Shown here one piece after another: positions 27,545 to 36,493 of a stretch of 64,000 nt of DNA. The DNA is from Dyella sp. C9 (lineage in GTDB: Bacteria > Pseudomonadota > Gammaproteobacteria > Xanthomonadales > Rhodanobacteraceae). The notes below the pieces were generated by a model that was not told the DNA's origin, ran no database searches, and worked only from the letters and a program-made list of their open reading frames with translations. The stretch spans positions 108,383-172,382 of the forward strand of contig NZ_QIRF01000008.1 of the NCBI RefSeq assembly GCF_003332825.1, read 5' to 3'. The number at the start of each line of letters is the position of its first letter. Position 1 is the stretch's first letter. A program made the position numbers and the translations under genes.

Positions 27545-28268
27545 AAAAATCCCTATGTCACTGTTGTACTTTCAAATGCCCATGGCCGTGCAGGCGGGAG
27601 CGTTGTTCGTTGCGGAGTCCCGGCAGCGAGCGCGGCGCACGCCGAGGGTCGCCCCAACGCTGTTGGCCCGCAGGCGGGCATTTCGCGTGTTTCGCGTCGT
27701 CGGTGTGTCAGGCATGGGGCGGAAAGACACGAAACAGGCGCACGGCGCGTCTCGTGTTCAGGCTGGGCGTGGGCACCCACGCTGAGCTTCCGGTGCCGGG
27801 TTCATCCAGCGGGCCGTCATGATGGGTATTGCGGCCAAACGCCTCCCTGCCGGATGAACGGCATGTCTTCATGCACGCCTCGGTTGGGCGCTTTCCATGC
27901 ACGGAGCTGGCTGCCACCGTGATGTGGTCGAGAGCCCTGCGACCCATGTGGCAGGACTCCACGGCCGGTATCGGCCGTCATCGCAATTTCTGGAGTCCAT
28001 GTTGCTGCGATGGAGGGGCATCGCAGGTGTTTCCCGTTTTCGCCGGAGGCGGTGATTTTGGCGGGTGGTCCTGGAGGCAGAACTTCGTCCATGACTCAAG
28101 GGCGGAACAGGCTCGCCGATAGCCAACGGGCCACATGCGTGCGCGGTGCGTCGTGCCGCCAGGCGCACATCGATCGCCCGACGCGTGTCGAGTGCCTGGC
28201 AGCAGGTGCACCGGCAGGAAGTGGACGCGTTGAAGTGTTTTCTTCGTATCCCGGAACCAGGTAGCCGC
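27545..28268. other. Non-coding stretch upstream of autotransporter and diguanylate cyclase
   Basis: About 720 bases between divergent genes. Open frames in it have no protein-like composition. I looked for a GEMM c-di-GMP riboswitch before the cyclase and did not find its conserved core. The region should contain both promoters. Confidence 0.4.
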
Positions 28269-29396
28269 GTGCTTTCGTCTCTGATCACTTCCGGCAGCAT
28301 CGTCGTCATCAGCCTGATGTTCGGCGTGGCCCTGCTGGTGGCATGGTGGCGCTTCGGGCTGGAGCGCCACGCGGCGCTATGGTCGTCGTCGTTCATGGCG
28401 GCGACGGTCGGGCATGGCCTGCGTACGTCCGGCCAGATATGGCCTTCGCAGCAGGAGCTGTTCGCCATGCTGGCCTGCCACGCGTCGGTGGCCAGCTTTG
28501 CGTTGCTGGCCTGGGGCTTCCGCTGGCGCGTATCGGCACCGAGCAGGGGCGTGAAGGCAGGTTGGCTGCTCGCCGTGGCGGCGCTCATCTGGGTCTGGGT
28601 GGATCACCAGCCGACCTGGCGCGCTACCTCGCGCATCCTGACTGCGGCGGGCGATGCCTACATGGTGGCCTGGATCGTTGCCACGCTCTGGCGCAAGCGG
28701 GGCATCGGCGCCCTGGCGCGCTGGATCATGATCTTCTACGGCCTTTACGTGATCGGCGTCGGCGTGGCGGCCGAACTGGCCAAGCCCGGCGGGCTCATCA
28801 GCGATCGTGCTTTCATTTTCGTGCTCTCGATCGGCACCCCCACCGGCATGATCGGCACCGGCGTAATGACGCTGTTGATCGTCGCCTCCGACCTGGCCAA
28901 GGGCCTGCGGCAGCAGGCGCGCACCGACGCGCTTACCGGCCTGTTGAACCGGCGTGGCGTGGACGAAACCATGCAGTCGCTCCTTGGTGTCGCCGGGCGG
29001 ATGGATCCGTTGACGGTAGTCGTCGCCGATCTGGATCACTTCAAGGACATCAACGACCGTCTCGGGCACGCCGCGGGGGACGAAGTGCTGCTGCGCTTTG
29101 CGCAACACCTGAAGATCAGCCTGCGTGCGCGCGACGTGGTGGCCCGCATCGGCGGTGAGGAGTTCGTGCTGTTGCTGCCGCAGACCGGTGCGGCGGAGGC
29201 CATGGGCCTGGTCGAGCGGCTGCAGCGCTCGGTGCCTGCCGCGTTCACCGAGTACACGTCGTTCGGACGCATCAGTGCGAGCTTCGGCGTGACGCAGATG
29301 CGCGACGGCGAGACATTCGACGCCGCGCTTGCGAGAGCCGACGAGGCGCTCTACCAGTCCAAGCACGAGGGGCGTGACCGGGCGACGCACGCCTAG
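28269..29396 (+). CDS. Membrane diguanylate cyclase (GGDEF)
   Basis: A protein of about 375 residues making c-di-GMP from two GTP. The N-terminal half holds six or seven membrane helices (for example VVISLMFGVALLVAWW and WLLAVAALIWVWV), with no recognised sensor domain. The GGDEF domain starts at RTDALTGLLNRRG, with FKDINDRLGHAAGDEVLLRFA and an intact GGEEF (from residue 295). RARD at 286-289 is a canonical inhibitory I-site exactly five residues before GGEEF, so product inhibition is expected. The start is uncertain: GTG at 28269 fits the first membrane helix, but GTG and TTG codons up to 120 bases upstream are in frame. Confidence 0.88.
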   Translation: MLSSLITSGSIVVISLMFGVALLVAWWRFGLERHAALWSSSFMAATVGHGLRTSGQIWPSQQELFAMLACHASVASFALLAWGFRWRVSAPSRGVKAGWLLAVAALIWVWVDHQPTWRATSRILTAAGDAYMVAWIVATLWRKRGIGALARWIMIFYGLYVIGVGVAAELAKPGGLISDRAFIFVLSIGTPTGMIGTGVMTLLIVASDLAKGLRQQARTDALTGLLNRRGVDETMQSLLGVAGRMDPLTVVVADLDHFKDINDRLGHAAGDEVLLRFAQHLKISLRARDVVARIGGEEFVLLLPQTGAAEAMGLVERLQRSVPAAFTEYTSFGRISASFGVTQMRDGETFDAALARADEALYQSKHEGRDRATHA

Positions 29397-29766
29397 TTCG
29401 TGGGCCGGCCGATGATGGTGTGGCAGGTGAAGTCAGCAACCTGCCTTGATGGCTGGAGGCGTCCACGGCTGATCCTCGGCGGTTGGCGGGTTCGCGCTTG
29501 CGCTTTGGCCAAGCCCCCATTCATCGGCAGAAGGCGTCGTGACCGGCCAGTCGTTCCAGCGGGTCGGTAAACAGGACCGCATGCCCTTGCCCGAGGGAGT
29601 GACCAGGGACGGCCGGAGGCCGTGCCAGGTCGCGGCCAAAGGCTGACTCTCGCCTGCGTAGGGCAACCGGCGCGAGCTGCCGAAATATCTTTCGACAGCT
29701 TGCGCACGCGGCGCATGCACACCCTGAGTCGGGGTAGAGTACGGCGAGGGGGAACCAAGGATCGCA
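29397..29766. other. Non-coding stretch upstream of GAF gene
   Basis: About 370 bases with several open frames on the minus strand, all Arg/Pro/Ser-rich and motif-free. Presumed promoter region of the GAF-domain gene. Nothing else was recognised. Confidence 0.35.
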
Positions 29767-30606
29767 GTGACGATGTCCTCGCATAGCCCGGAATCCGAGT
29801 ACACCTGGCCGCCGGCCGTGGTCGGCTTTGACATGCCATCGACGACGGCGATCGAGCGGGAGAGCGGGGAGCCGAGCATGGTGGCTTTCCTGAGTTCACG
29901 GCCCGACCATTACTGGATCGAGGTGTTTGCCTCGGAAGTGGGCGCCTTCATCTTGCAGCACCAGTTGCAGGCGTTGCGGCTGGACGTGCAGTGCCTGGTG
30001 GCGACGGGCGCTGCGACCAAGCTGCGCAGCCTCACGGCAGACTTGCGCAACTTCGTGCATCGGGTGTCGCGGCTCAGCTTGCAGCGGCGGGTGATCGATC
30101 GCATCGCGGCCGACGATGACTCGTCCCGAGACGTGGTGGAGAACGACGCGGCGCAGCGTGATCTCGATGTCGTGTCCCACACGCCCAGCGTCTCGGCGAT
30201 TCTCGCGGCGGTTGCGCGGGTGACCGGCATGCGGCTGGTGGCGGTGGCCAGGGTGTCCGAAACGCGTTGGACCGCATGTGCGGTCTACGACATGATCGAT
30301 TTCGGCTTGCACCAGGGCCAGGATCTCGTGCTGGAAACCACCATCTGCAGCGAGATCCGCAAGCACGGCAAGCCGGTGATGTTCAGTCATGCCAGCCAGC
30401 ATCCGGTGTTCTCACGCCATCGCACCCCGGCGCTGTATGGTTTCGAAAGCTATATCTCCGTGCCGATCCTTCGCGAGAACGGCCAGTTCTTCGGCACCTT
30501 GTGCGCGCTGGACACCGAGCCGCGTCTGCTGGACCAGGTCATGGTGCAGACGGTGGAGCGTTACGCGCGTGCCATCGCTGCCGAGATCGACGCGGTGGCG
30601 ATCTAG
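29767..30606 (+). CDS. GAF domain protein of unknown signalling role
   Basis: A 279-residue soluble protein. Residues about 1-125 are an unassigned helical region. Residues about 130-275 form a GAF domain: SVSAILAAVARVTGMRLVAVARVSETRWTACAVYD, ICSEIRKHGKPVMFSHAS, YISVPILRENGQFFGTLCALDTEP and the C-terminal helix. GAF domains bind small ligands, bilins or cyclic nucleotides; no output domain is fused here. GTG at 29767 has AAGG six bases upstream; ATG at 29773 is an alternative. It lies after a diguanylate cyclase gene but is not clearly in its operon. Confidence 0.85.
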   Translation: MTMSSHSPESEYTWPPAVVGFDMPSTTAIERESGEPSMVAFLSSRPDHYWIEVFASEVGAFILQHQLQALRLDVQCLVATGAATKLRSLTADLRNFVHRVSRLSLQRRVIDRIAADDDSSRDVVENDAAQRDLDVVSHTPSVSAILAAVARVTGMRLVAVARVSETRWTACAVYDMIDFGLHQGQDLVLETTICSEIRKHGKPVMFSHASQHPVFSRHRTPALYGFESYISVPILRENGQFFGTLCALDTEPRLLDQVMVQTVERYARAIAAEIDAVAI

Positions 30607-30653
30607 CCGGCGCGCGTGGACGGCGCGGTGGATCGCCCATCGTGCCCGGGCGC

Positions 30654-30682
30654 TTGGGTAATGCGGTGGCGGTGACTACACT
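30654..30682 (+). promoter_or_regulatory. Candidate sigma-70 promoter for the DyP gene
   Basis: TTGGGT (30654-30659), a 17-base spacer, then TACACT (30677-30682), about 28 bases before the GTG start. Spacing is ideal and both boxes match four or five of six consensus positions. Prediction only. Confidence 0.45.
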
Positions 30683-30710
30683 GGGGCAAACGATGTTCAA
30701 GGGGTGAGTC

Positions 30711-31640
30711 GTGTCTTCCGTCAATTCGCAGCCGGTCGTGGCCAAGCTCACCACGTCGGCGATTTTCCTGGTCCTGACGCTCAAGCCGGAGCCCGCGCAT
30801 CGCGCGGTCGTGAGAGGGCTTTGCGCCGATCTTTCCGGCCTGTTGCGGGCGATAGGCTTTCGCGACCAGCAGGGCCAGCTGTCCTGCGTGATGGGTTTCG
30901 GCTCGGAGGCCTGGGACCACCTGTTCGGCCAGCCGCGCCCAGCCGAACTGCATCCATTCCAGGAGATCCAGGGCAAGCACCATGCGGTGTCCACCCCTGG
31001 GGACATCCTGTTCCATATCCGCGCACGCAGCATGGACCTTTGCTTCGAGCTGGCCACGCAACTCATGTCGCGCCTGGGTGACGCGGTGGCGACCGTCGAT
31101 GAGGTACACGGCTTCAAGTACTTCGACGAACGCGACCTGCTCGGTTTCGTCGACGGCACCGAGAACCCGGTGGACCAGGCCGCCGTCGATGCGGCCATCA
31201 TCGGCGCCGAAGATGCCGCTTTCGCCGGCGGCAGCTACGTGATCGTGCAGAAGTACCTGCATGACCTGAAGGCGTGGAATGCGGTGCCGGTGGAAGTCCA
31301 GGAAAACATCATCGGGCGCGCCAAGCTTTCCGACATCGAGATGGAAGACTCGGTCAAGCCGAGCTACGCGCACAGCGCGCTCACCACCATCGAGGAAAAC
31401 GGCGAGCAGCTGGAGATCGTGCGCGACAACATGCCTTTCGGCGAAGTGGGCAAGGGCGAGTTCGGCACCTATTTCATCGGCTATGCGCGCTCGCCGCGCC
31501 GCATCGAGCAGATGCTGGAGAACATGTTCATCGGCCGCCCGCCGGGCAACTATGACCGTCTGCTCGATTTCAGCAAGGCGGTCACCGGCTCGCTGTTCTT
31601 CGTACCCTCGGCCAGTTTCCTGGATGCCGTAAGCGACTGA
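30711..31640 (+). CDS. DyP-type haem peroxidase (YfeX-like)
   Basis: A 309-residue dye-decolourising peroxidase. The distal motif GFVDGTENP (from residue 145, catalytic Asp148) is diagnostic. The proximal haem ligand is probably His221 in PSYAHSAL. The C-terminal GTYFIGYARSPRRIEQMLENMFIG and FFVPSASFLD match the YfeX/YfeX-like (class P) group. There is no signal peptide and no encapsulin cargo tail, so it is probably a free cytoplasmic enzyme. It starts with GTG preceded by AAGGGG. Confidence 0.93.
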   Translation: MSSVNSQPVVAKLTTSAIFLVLTLKPEPAHRAVVRGLCADLSGLLRAIGFRDQQGQLSCVMGFGSEAWDHLFGQPRPAELHPFQEIQGKHHAVSTPGDILFHIRARSMDLCFELATQLMSRLGDAVATVDEVHGFKYFDERDLLGFVDGTENPVDQAAVDAAIIGAEDAAFAGGSYVIVQKYLHDLKAWNAVPVEVQENIIGRAKLSDIEMEDSVKPSYAHSALTTIEENGEQLEIVRDNMPFGEVGKGEFGTYFIGYARSPRRIEQMLENMFIGRPPGNYDRLLDFSKAVTGSLFFVPSASFLDAVSD

Positions 31641-31664
31641 GGTGGTCTTGCACGGCGCGGTCGG

Positions 31665-32498
31665 TCAGCCGGCCGACTGCGCGTCGAGCAGCGTACGGAT
31701 GCGCGCGGCATCCTCGGGCGTGGCGGGGTTGTAGACCACCATCGCCAGGTCGGGCCGGCCATCGACCGCGAACGCGGAATACTCCAGTGCGATGGGGCCG
31801 GCCAGCTGATGCCGCAGGCGCTTGGTGCCCTCGCCGTAGGTCTGCACGTCCTGGCTGCGCCACAGCGCGGCGAACTCGGGGCTCGTGGCGCTCAGTTCGT
31901 CCACCAGCGCCTGCACTTCGCGTGATGCACCCGCGCGTGCCACGTCGGCGCGGAACGTGGCGACGGCGAAACGGGCCACGCTCTCCCAGTTGTACTGCGC
32001 ATCGCGCACGCGATGGCTGGAGAACATCAGGCGGAGAATGTTGCGCTGCGCCGGTGCAAGCTGGCCGTAGTCCGACAGCACCACGGTGGCGGCGCGATTC
32101 CAGGCCAGTACGTCCCAGGCGGGCGTCTTGACCAGGGCCGGGCTCAGCTCCAGCGCATCGAGCACGCGCTGCAGCCGGGGTGATACGGCTTCGGAGGCGT
32201 GATAGCGGATCACCGGGGGACGCCCCAGCGCAAGCAGGAACAGATGCTCGCGTTCGATCTCGCTAAGCAACAGCGCGCGGGCGATGCGATCGAGCACCTC
32301 GGCGGAAGGTGCGCCGCCGCGTCCCTGCTCGAGCCAGGTGTACCAGGTGGCGCTGACGCAGGCCCGTTGTGCCACTTCCTCTCGACGCAGTCCGGGAGTG
32401 CGGCGACGCTGCAGCGGGTAGCCCAGCGTGGCGGGGTCGAGCTTTGCGCGCCGATCCTTCAGATAAGCGCCCAGAAGGTTGTCGTGGTTGCCGCTCAT
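31665..32498 (-). CDS. XRE-type regulator with MmyB-like ligand domain
   Basis: A 277-residue regulator. The N-terminal helix-turn-helix (HTH_31 class) spans about residues 10-75: LGAYLKDRRAKL, RRRTPGLRREEVAQRACVSATWYTWLEQGRG. The C-terminal half is the MmyB-like PAS-related domain (WDVLAWNRAATVV, NILRLMFS, WESVARFAVATFRADVARAG, AYSAF-like LEYSAFAVDGRPDLAMVVY), which may bind fatty acids or other small hydrophobic ligands. It is transcribed divergently from an SDR gene, the usual arrangement for this family, in which the regulator represses its neighbour. Confidence 0.92.
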   Translation of the reverse strand: MSGNHDNLLGAYLKDRRAKLDPATLGYPLQRRRTPGLRREEVAQRACVSATWYTWLEQGRGGAPSAEVLDRIARALLLSEIEREHLFLLALGRPPVIRYHASEAVSPRLQRVLDALELSPALVKTPAWDVLAWNRAATVVLSDYGQLAPAQRNILRLMFSSHRVRDAQYNWESVARFAVATFRADVARAGASREVQALVDELSATSPEFAALWRSQDVQTYGEGTKRLRHQLAGPIALEYSAFAVDGRPDLAMVVYNPATPEDAARIRTLLDAQSAG

Positions 32499-32514
32499 GC
32501 TGGCTGTTAGTCCC

Positions 32515-32526
32515 TATACCCGTATA
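32515..32526. promoter_or_regulatory. Candidate operator between XRE regulator and SDR gene
   Basis: Perfect inverted repeat TATAC-CC-GTATA in the 96-base divergent spacer, 17 bases from the regulator start. It is AT-rich against a very GC-rich background and probably overlaps the regulator's own promoter. Likely binding site of the XRE protein, inferred from position only. Confidence 0.45.
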
Positions 32527-32594
32527 AGGCCACTACTTTTGTTCGACGAAGCGCGGATCAAGATTCTCCGGCATCCCCACTGGAGAGTATCGCA

Positions 32595-33488
32595 ATGCAT
32601 GTGTTCGTTACGGGTGCTACCGGTTTTGTCGGCTCCGCCGTGGTCAGCGAATTGCTGCGTGCGGGGCATCAGGTGCTTGGCATGGCCAGGTCGGACGAGG
32701 GTGCGGCGAAGCTGCGGGCCGCCGGTGCGCAGGTGCATCGCGGCGAGCTCGAGGACACCGACAGCCTGCGCAGCGGCGCTGCCCAGGCCGATGGCGTGAT
32801 CCACACGGCCTTCATCCACGACTTCAGCCGCTTTGCGGCCAATTGCGAGATCGACCGTCTCGCCATCGAGGCGCTGGGCAGCGCGCTGGCCGGCTCGGAT
32901 CGGCCGCTCATCGTCACCTCCGGCACCGGCCTGCTCGCGCCGGGTGGCGTGGCCACCGAAGACACGGCCCCTGCCTCGGGTCCGCACGCGCTGCCGCGCG
33001 TATCGGAGCAGACCGCGCTTGCACAGGCCTCGCGCGGGCCACGGGTCTCGGTGATCCGCCTGCCGCCATCGGTGCATGGCGAGGGCGATCACGGTTTCGT
33101 GCCGATCCTGATCGGCGTCGCGCGCGAGCATGGCGAGGCCGCCTTTGTCGGCGAAGGGCGCAACAGCTGGCCGGCGGTGCATCGCTTCGATGCGGCACGC
33201 GTGTATCGCCTCGCGCTGGAGAAGGGCGTGGGCGGTGCGCGCTATCACGCGGTGGCCGAGGAGGGCGTGCCGTTCCGCGACATCGCGGGAGCGATCGGCG
33301 AAGGCCTGGGCCTGCCGGTGGTCAGCAAGAACGCCGGCGAAGCCGCCGAATACTTTGGCTGGTTCGCGCACTTCGCGGCCATGGACAACCGCGCCAGCAG
33401 CGAGCGCACGCGCAGGGAACTGGGTTGGGAGCCCACGCAGCCGGGCCTGCTGAGCGATATCCGCAACGCCGGCTATTTCGGGCACTGA
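32595..33488 (+). CDS. NAD(P)-dependent SDR epimerase/dehydratase-like protein
   Basis: A 297-residue atypical short-chain dehydrogenase. The N-terminal Rossmann motif is GATGFVGS (residues 7-14), and [14 protein letters not shown] follows. The usual YxxxK is not evident in [13 protein letters not shown], so this is closer to NmrA/atypical epimerase-like SDRs than to classical epimerases. Residues [24 protein letters not shown] and [16 protein letters not shown] match this family. Substrate unknown. GGAGAG precedes the ATG. Divergent from the XRE regulator. Confidence 0.9.
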   Translation: MHVFVTGATGFVGSAVVSELLRAGHQVLGMARSDEGAAKLRAAGAQVHRGELEDTDSLRSGAAQADGVIHTAFIHDFSRFAANCEIDRLAIEALGSALAGSDRPLIVTSGTGLLAPGGVATEDTAPASGPHALPRVSEQTALAQASRGPRVSVIRLPPSVHGEGDHGFVPILIGVAREHGEAAFVGEGRNSWPAVHRFDAARVYRLALEKGVGGARYHAVAEEGVPFRDIAGAIGEGLGLPVVSKNAGEAAEYFGWFAHFAAMDNRASSERTRRELGWEPTQPGLLSDIRNAGYFGH

Positions 33489-33817
33489 TACCCGCCGCAA
33501 GCGAGGCACCCTTGGGTGCAATCGCGATCGGCCGAACCCGATGACCGCCGCCCGGCGGGTACGGGTGACGGTCCCACCTGCCGAAACCTGGCGCGGCCGG
33601 AGTGCGTCCTGTCCCCGCACTGATCCGGTGGGATTGAGTCGCCATGGGCTGCATCGACATGCCACCCCCGTGCCGCTCCTGGGCGGCCCGGCGGGTGGCA
33701 TGCGTCTCGAACGTGTGTAGACTCCCGGGGACGACCGACGTCATCCGGGGCGTGAAGGTGTTGCCATCGGGTGAGTGAACGACAGCAGAGTGTTCCCTCC
33801 ACGAACGAGGTACCTCC
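33489..33817. other. Spacer upstream of serine hydrolase gene
   Basis: About 330 bases without a supported gene. It has a small hairpin GCACCC-TT-GGGTGC at 33506-33519, about 18 bases after the SDR stop. Presumed promoter region for the hydrolase. Confidence 0.35.
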
Positions 33818-35809
33818 ATGTTGATGCGTTGTGTTGCCTTCCTCGGGCTGCTGTTGCTGGCGACGCCCGTGCTGGCCAGCAAGCCTGCCGAAAGCGGTGC
33901 CGATGCGACCGCCGCTGTCGCCAAGGCCGACAAGCCAAGAACCACTTCCACCGGCACGCAGTTCGTGGTGCCCGCAGGCTGGTCCGTGCAGGCGAAGGGC
34001 CCCAAGGTGCTGCTGACGCCACCGGAGGCCGGTTCGCAGGCCGTGCTGGTGGACGTGAAGGCCGCCGATGCCGATGCGGCGGTGGCCGATGCCTGGAAAC
34101 TCTACGCGCCGGCCAAGACCTGGCCGCTGCAGGTGGCCACCGACAGTTCGCCGCGCGACGACTGGGACCAGATTCGCGTCTACAACTACGAAACCTCGGC
34201 TAACGACAAGCGAACTGTCGAAGCCATCGCCTACCGTCGCGGCGGCCAGTACACCGTGCTGATCTACGACGTGGCCAATGCGGTGGGCGAAAAGCGCGCC
34301 TCGCAGCTGCGCGCCATCTCCGACCGGCTGCTGCCCAAGGGCTACAAGCGCGAGACCTTCGCCGGGCGCAAGGCGCACCCGCTGGACGAGCAGCGCATCG
34401 AGGCGCTCAAGGCCTTCGTGGAGTACGCGCGCAAGGCGTATGACGTGCCCGGCGTGGCGATCGGCCTGATCGACCACGACAAGGTAGTGTTTGCCGGCGG
34501 GCTGGGCGTGCGGGAGATCGGCAAGACGGAGCCGGTGGATGCCGACACCCTGTTCATGATCGCCTCCAACACCAAGGCGCTCACCACGTTGATGCTGGCG
34601 CGGCTGGTGGACCAGCAGAAGTTCACCTGGGACACGCCGGTCGTCGACGTGATGCCGTCGTTCAAGCTGGGCAATGCCGACACCACGCGGCAGGTGCTGA
34701 TCCGCCACCTGATCTGCGCCTGCACCGGCATGCCGCGGCAGGACATGGAGTGGCTGCTCAACAGCCGCGATGCCACGCCGGAAACCGTGTTCAAGTCGCT
34801 GTCGGGCATGCAGCCCACCAGCAAGTTCGGCGAGCTGTTCCAGTACTCCAACCTGATGGCGGCAGCGGCCGGCTACATCGGTGCGCACGTGCTGTACCCG
34901 AACATGGAGCTGGGCGCGGCGTATGACCTGGCCATGCAGAAGCAGGTGTTCGATCCGTTGCACATGCGCGTGACTACCTTCGATTACGACCGTGCGCTGC
35001 TGGGCGACCATGCCACGCCGCACGGCCTCGATGTGGACGGCCATACCGCGGTGGCCGGCATGGGCATCAACGATTCGATCCGCGCCGCGCGCCCCGCGGG
35101 CGCCGCTTGGAGCGCGGTGAGCGACATGCTGCGCTACGTTCAGATGGAGCTGGACAACGGCCTGCTTCCCGACGGCCAGCGCTATGTGTCCAAGGAGGCC
35201 CTGCTGGAACGGCGCAAGCCGAACGTGGCCCTGGGCACCACAGCAACCTATGGCATGGGCCTGATGGTCGACCACACCTGGGGCGTCCCGGTGGTGCATC
35301 ACGGCGGCGACCTGTCCGGCTTCCACTCCGACATGATGTGGTTGCCGGAGCAGGGCGTGGGCGCGGTGATCCTCACCAATGCCGATACCGGCATATTCAT
35401 CCGTGGGCCGTTCCAGCGCCGCCTGCTCGAGGTGCTGTTTGACGGCAAGCCGCTGGCTCAGGGCGACATCGATGCCGGTGTGAAGCGGCTGAAGGCCCAG
35501 ATCGCCGCCGAGCGCAAGCGACTGACTGTGCCCGCCGACCCGGCCGCCACCGCGAAGCTCGCGTCGAACTATCGCAACGCCGCGCTGGGCGGCATCCAGG
35601 TCGAGCACAACGGCGGCGCCACCGTGTTCAACTTCGGTGCCTGGCACAGCGAGGTCGCCTCGCGTCGCAACGATGATGGCAGCGTGTCGTTCGTCACCAT
35701 CTCGCCGGGCGCGGACGGGCTGGAGTTCGTGGTGTCGGGCAGCCAGGCGCAACCGAAGCTGGTGCTGCGCGACGAACAGCACGAATACGTGTACGACGCC
35801 GCACCCTAG
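33818..35809 (+). CDS. Secreted serine hydrolase, beta-lactamase/class C-like
   Basis: A 663-residue exported protein. The signal peptide is MLMRCVAFLGLLLLATPVLA/SKPAE. Residues about 30-185 are an extra N-terminal domain with no match I recognise. The beta-lactamase (PF00144) domain spans about 195-540: catalytic SNTK (Ser250, Lys253), YSN (Tyr343) and HGG (His495). A C-terminal beta domain of about 110 residues follows. Such proteins may be esterases, peptidases or penicillin-binding proteins; true beta-lactamase activity should not be assumed. ATG with GAGG seven bases upstream. Confidence 0.9.
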   Translation: MLMRCVAFLGLLLLATPVLASKPAESGADATAAVAKADKPRTTSTGTQFVVPAGWSVQAKGPKVLLTPPEAGSQAVLVDVKAADADAAVADAWKLYAPAKTWPLQVATDSSPRDDWDQIRVYNYETSANDKRTVEAIAYRRGGQYTVLIYDVANAVGEKRASQLRAISDRLLPKGYKRETFAGRKAHPLDEQRIEALKAFVEYARKAYDVPGVAIGLIDHDKVVFAGGLGVREIGKTEPVDADTLFMIASNTKALTTLMLARLVDQQKFTWDTPVVDVMPSFKLGNADTTRQVLIRHLICACTGMPRQDMEWLLNSRDATPETVFKSLSGMQPTSKFGELFQYSNLMAAAAGYIGAHVLYPNMELGAAYDLAMQKQVFDPLHMRVTTFDYDRALLGDHATPHGLDVDGHTAVAGMGINDSIRAARPAGAAWSAVSDMLRYVQMELDNGLLPDGQRYVSKEALLERRKPNVALGTTATYGMGLMVDHTWGVPVVHHGGDLSGFHSDMMWLPEQGVGAVILTNADTGIFIRGPFQRRLLEVLFDGKPLAQGDIDAGVKRLKAQIAAERKRLTVPADPAATAKLASNYRNAALGGIQVEHNGGATVFNFGAWHSEVASRRNDDGSVSFVTISPGADGLEFVVSGSQAQPKLVLRDEQHEYVYDAAP

Positions 35810-35817
35810 CCGGCAAC

Positions 35818-35849
35818 GGGATCGCGCCGGCTGCGGCCGGCGCGATCCC
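35818..35849. terminator. Perfect 14-bp hairpin after the serine hydrolase gene
   Basis: GGGATCGCGCCGGC (35818-35831), loop TGCG, GCCGGCGCGATCCC (35836-35849), nine bases after the stop codon. Very stable, without a U-tract. Probable terminator or 3' mRNA barrier. Confidence 0.65.
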
Positions 35850-35973
35850 GCGCTGAACGGCTGCCTTCCGCCACGCGGCGAAGAGGCCGCCGCGCGTTGT
35901 GGACGTCGATTCAAGCAAGCCATCTGCAAGCCACCATCCCGATAATGCCGGCTCACACACTCGGGAGGGTCGC

Positions 35974-36435
35974 ATGAAATTGCTTTTTAAGCGCATGATT
36001 TTGACTGCTGGTCTGGGCCTGCTGCTGCCGCTGTCGGCTCACGCCGATCTGCCGGGCCGCCACCCTGCCTATCTGCATGCGCTGTCCAACCTGCGCGCTG
36101 CACGCTGGATGCTGGAGCACCGCGCGGGCGACGCCGCCGTCAGCGGCCAGGAAGACGTAGCCATCACTGAGATCGACCATGCGATCGACGAGATCAAGCA
36201 TGCCTCGATCGACGACGGCAAGGACCTCAACGATCATCCGCCGGCCGACACCGCGATGGATCCGCCGGGTCGCCTGCATGCCGCACTCGACCTGCTTGGC
36301 CAGGTGCACAACGACATCGATCGCGAGGAAGACGATCCGCAGACGCGCGGTCTGAAGCATCGCGCGATGGCGCACGTTGACCAGGCCGCGCAGGCCGTGG
36401 AAAACGCCATCGGCGCCGCACGCTACCCGCGCTGA
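35974..36435 (+). CDS. Small secreted helical protein of unknown function
   Basis: A 153-residue exported protein. The signal peptide is MKLLFKRMILTAGLGLLLPLSAHA/DLPG. The mature part is predicted all-helical and rich in Asp, His and Ala: HPAYLHALSNLRAARWMLEHRAGD, ITEIDHAIDEIKHASIDDGKDLNDHPP, RLHAALDLLGQVHNDIDREEDDP and HRAMAHVDQAAQAVENAI. Regularly spaced His and Asp could bind metal, but I know no characterised family. Strong ribosome site GGGAGGG. It converges on a membrane protein gene across a bidirectional hairpin. Confidence 0.8.
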   Translation: MKLLFKRMILTAGLGLLLPLSAHADLPGRHPAYLHALSNLRAARWMLEHRAGDAAVSGQEDVAITEIDHAIDEIKHASIDDGKDLNDHPPADTAMDPPGRLHAALDLLGQVHNDIDREEDDPQTRGLKHRAMAHVDQAAQAVENAIGAARYPR

Positions 36436-36448
36436 TCGTTGTCTGGCG

Positions 36449-36486
36449 CCGGCCACCGCAGTCCCGCAACGGGCTGCGGTGGCCGG
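36449..36486. terminator. Bidirectional hairpin between convergent genes
   Basis: CCGGCCACCGCAG (36449-36461) pairs perfectly with CTGCGGTGGCCGG (36474-36486), and CCC/GGG continue the stem inside. It lies between the + strand secreted protein (stop 36435) and the - strand membrane protein (stop 36494), so it probably terminates both. Confidence 0.7.
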
Positions 36487-36493
36487 TGTCGTT

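Noticed and set aside
24770..27922. Very long plus-strand open frames (over 1000 and 560 codons) across the first autotransporter
   Set aside because: They are antisense to the glycine-rich repeats; high GC and GGN codons keep the reverse frame open. Composition is Ala/Gly/His/Val filler with no domain, signal or ribosome site.
27840..28260. Possible c-di-GMP riboswitch upstream of the diguanylate cyclase
   Set aside because: No GEMM core or paired elements could be found in the leader.
29433..29899. Minus-strand frames upstream of and overlapping the GAF gene
   Set aside because: Composition is random-looking and they overlap a plus-strand gene with a clear domain.
30711..31640. Encapsulin-cargo DyP system
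   Set aside because: No encapsulin gene nearby and the C-terminus lacks a cargo-loading tail.
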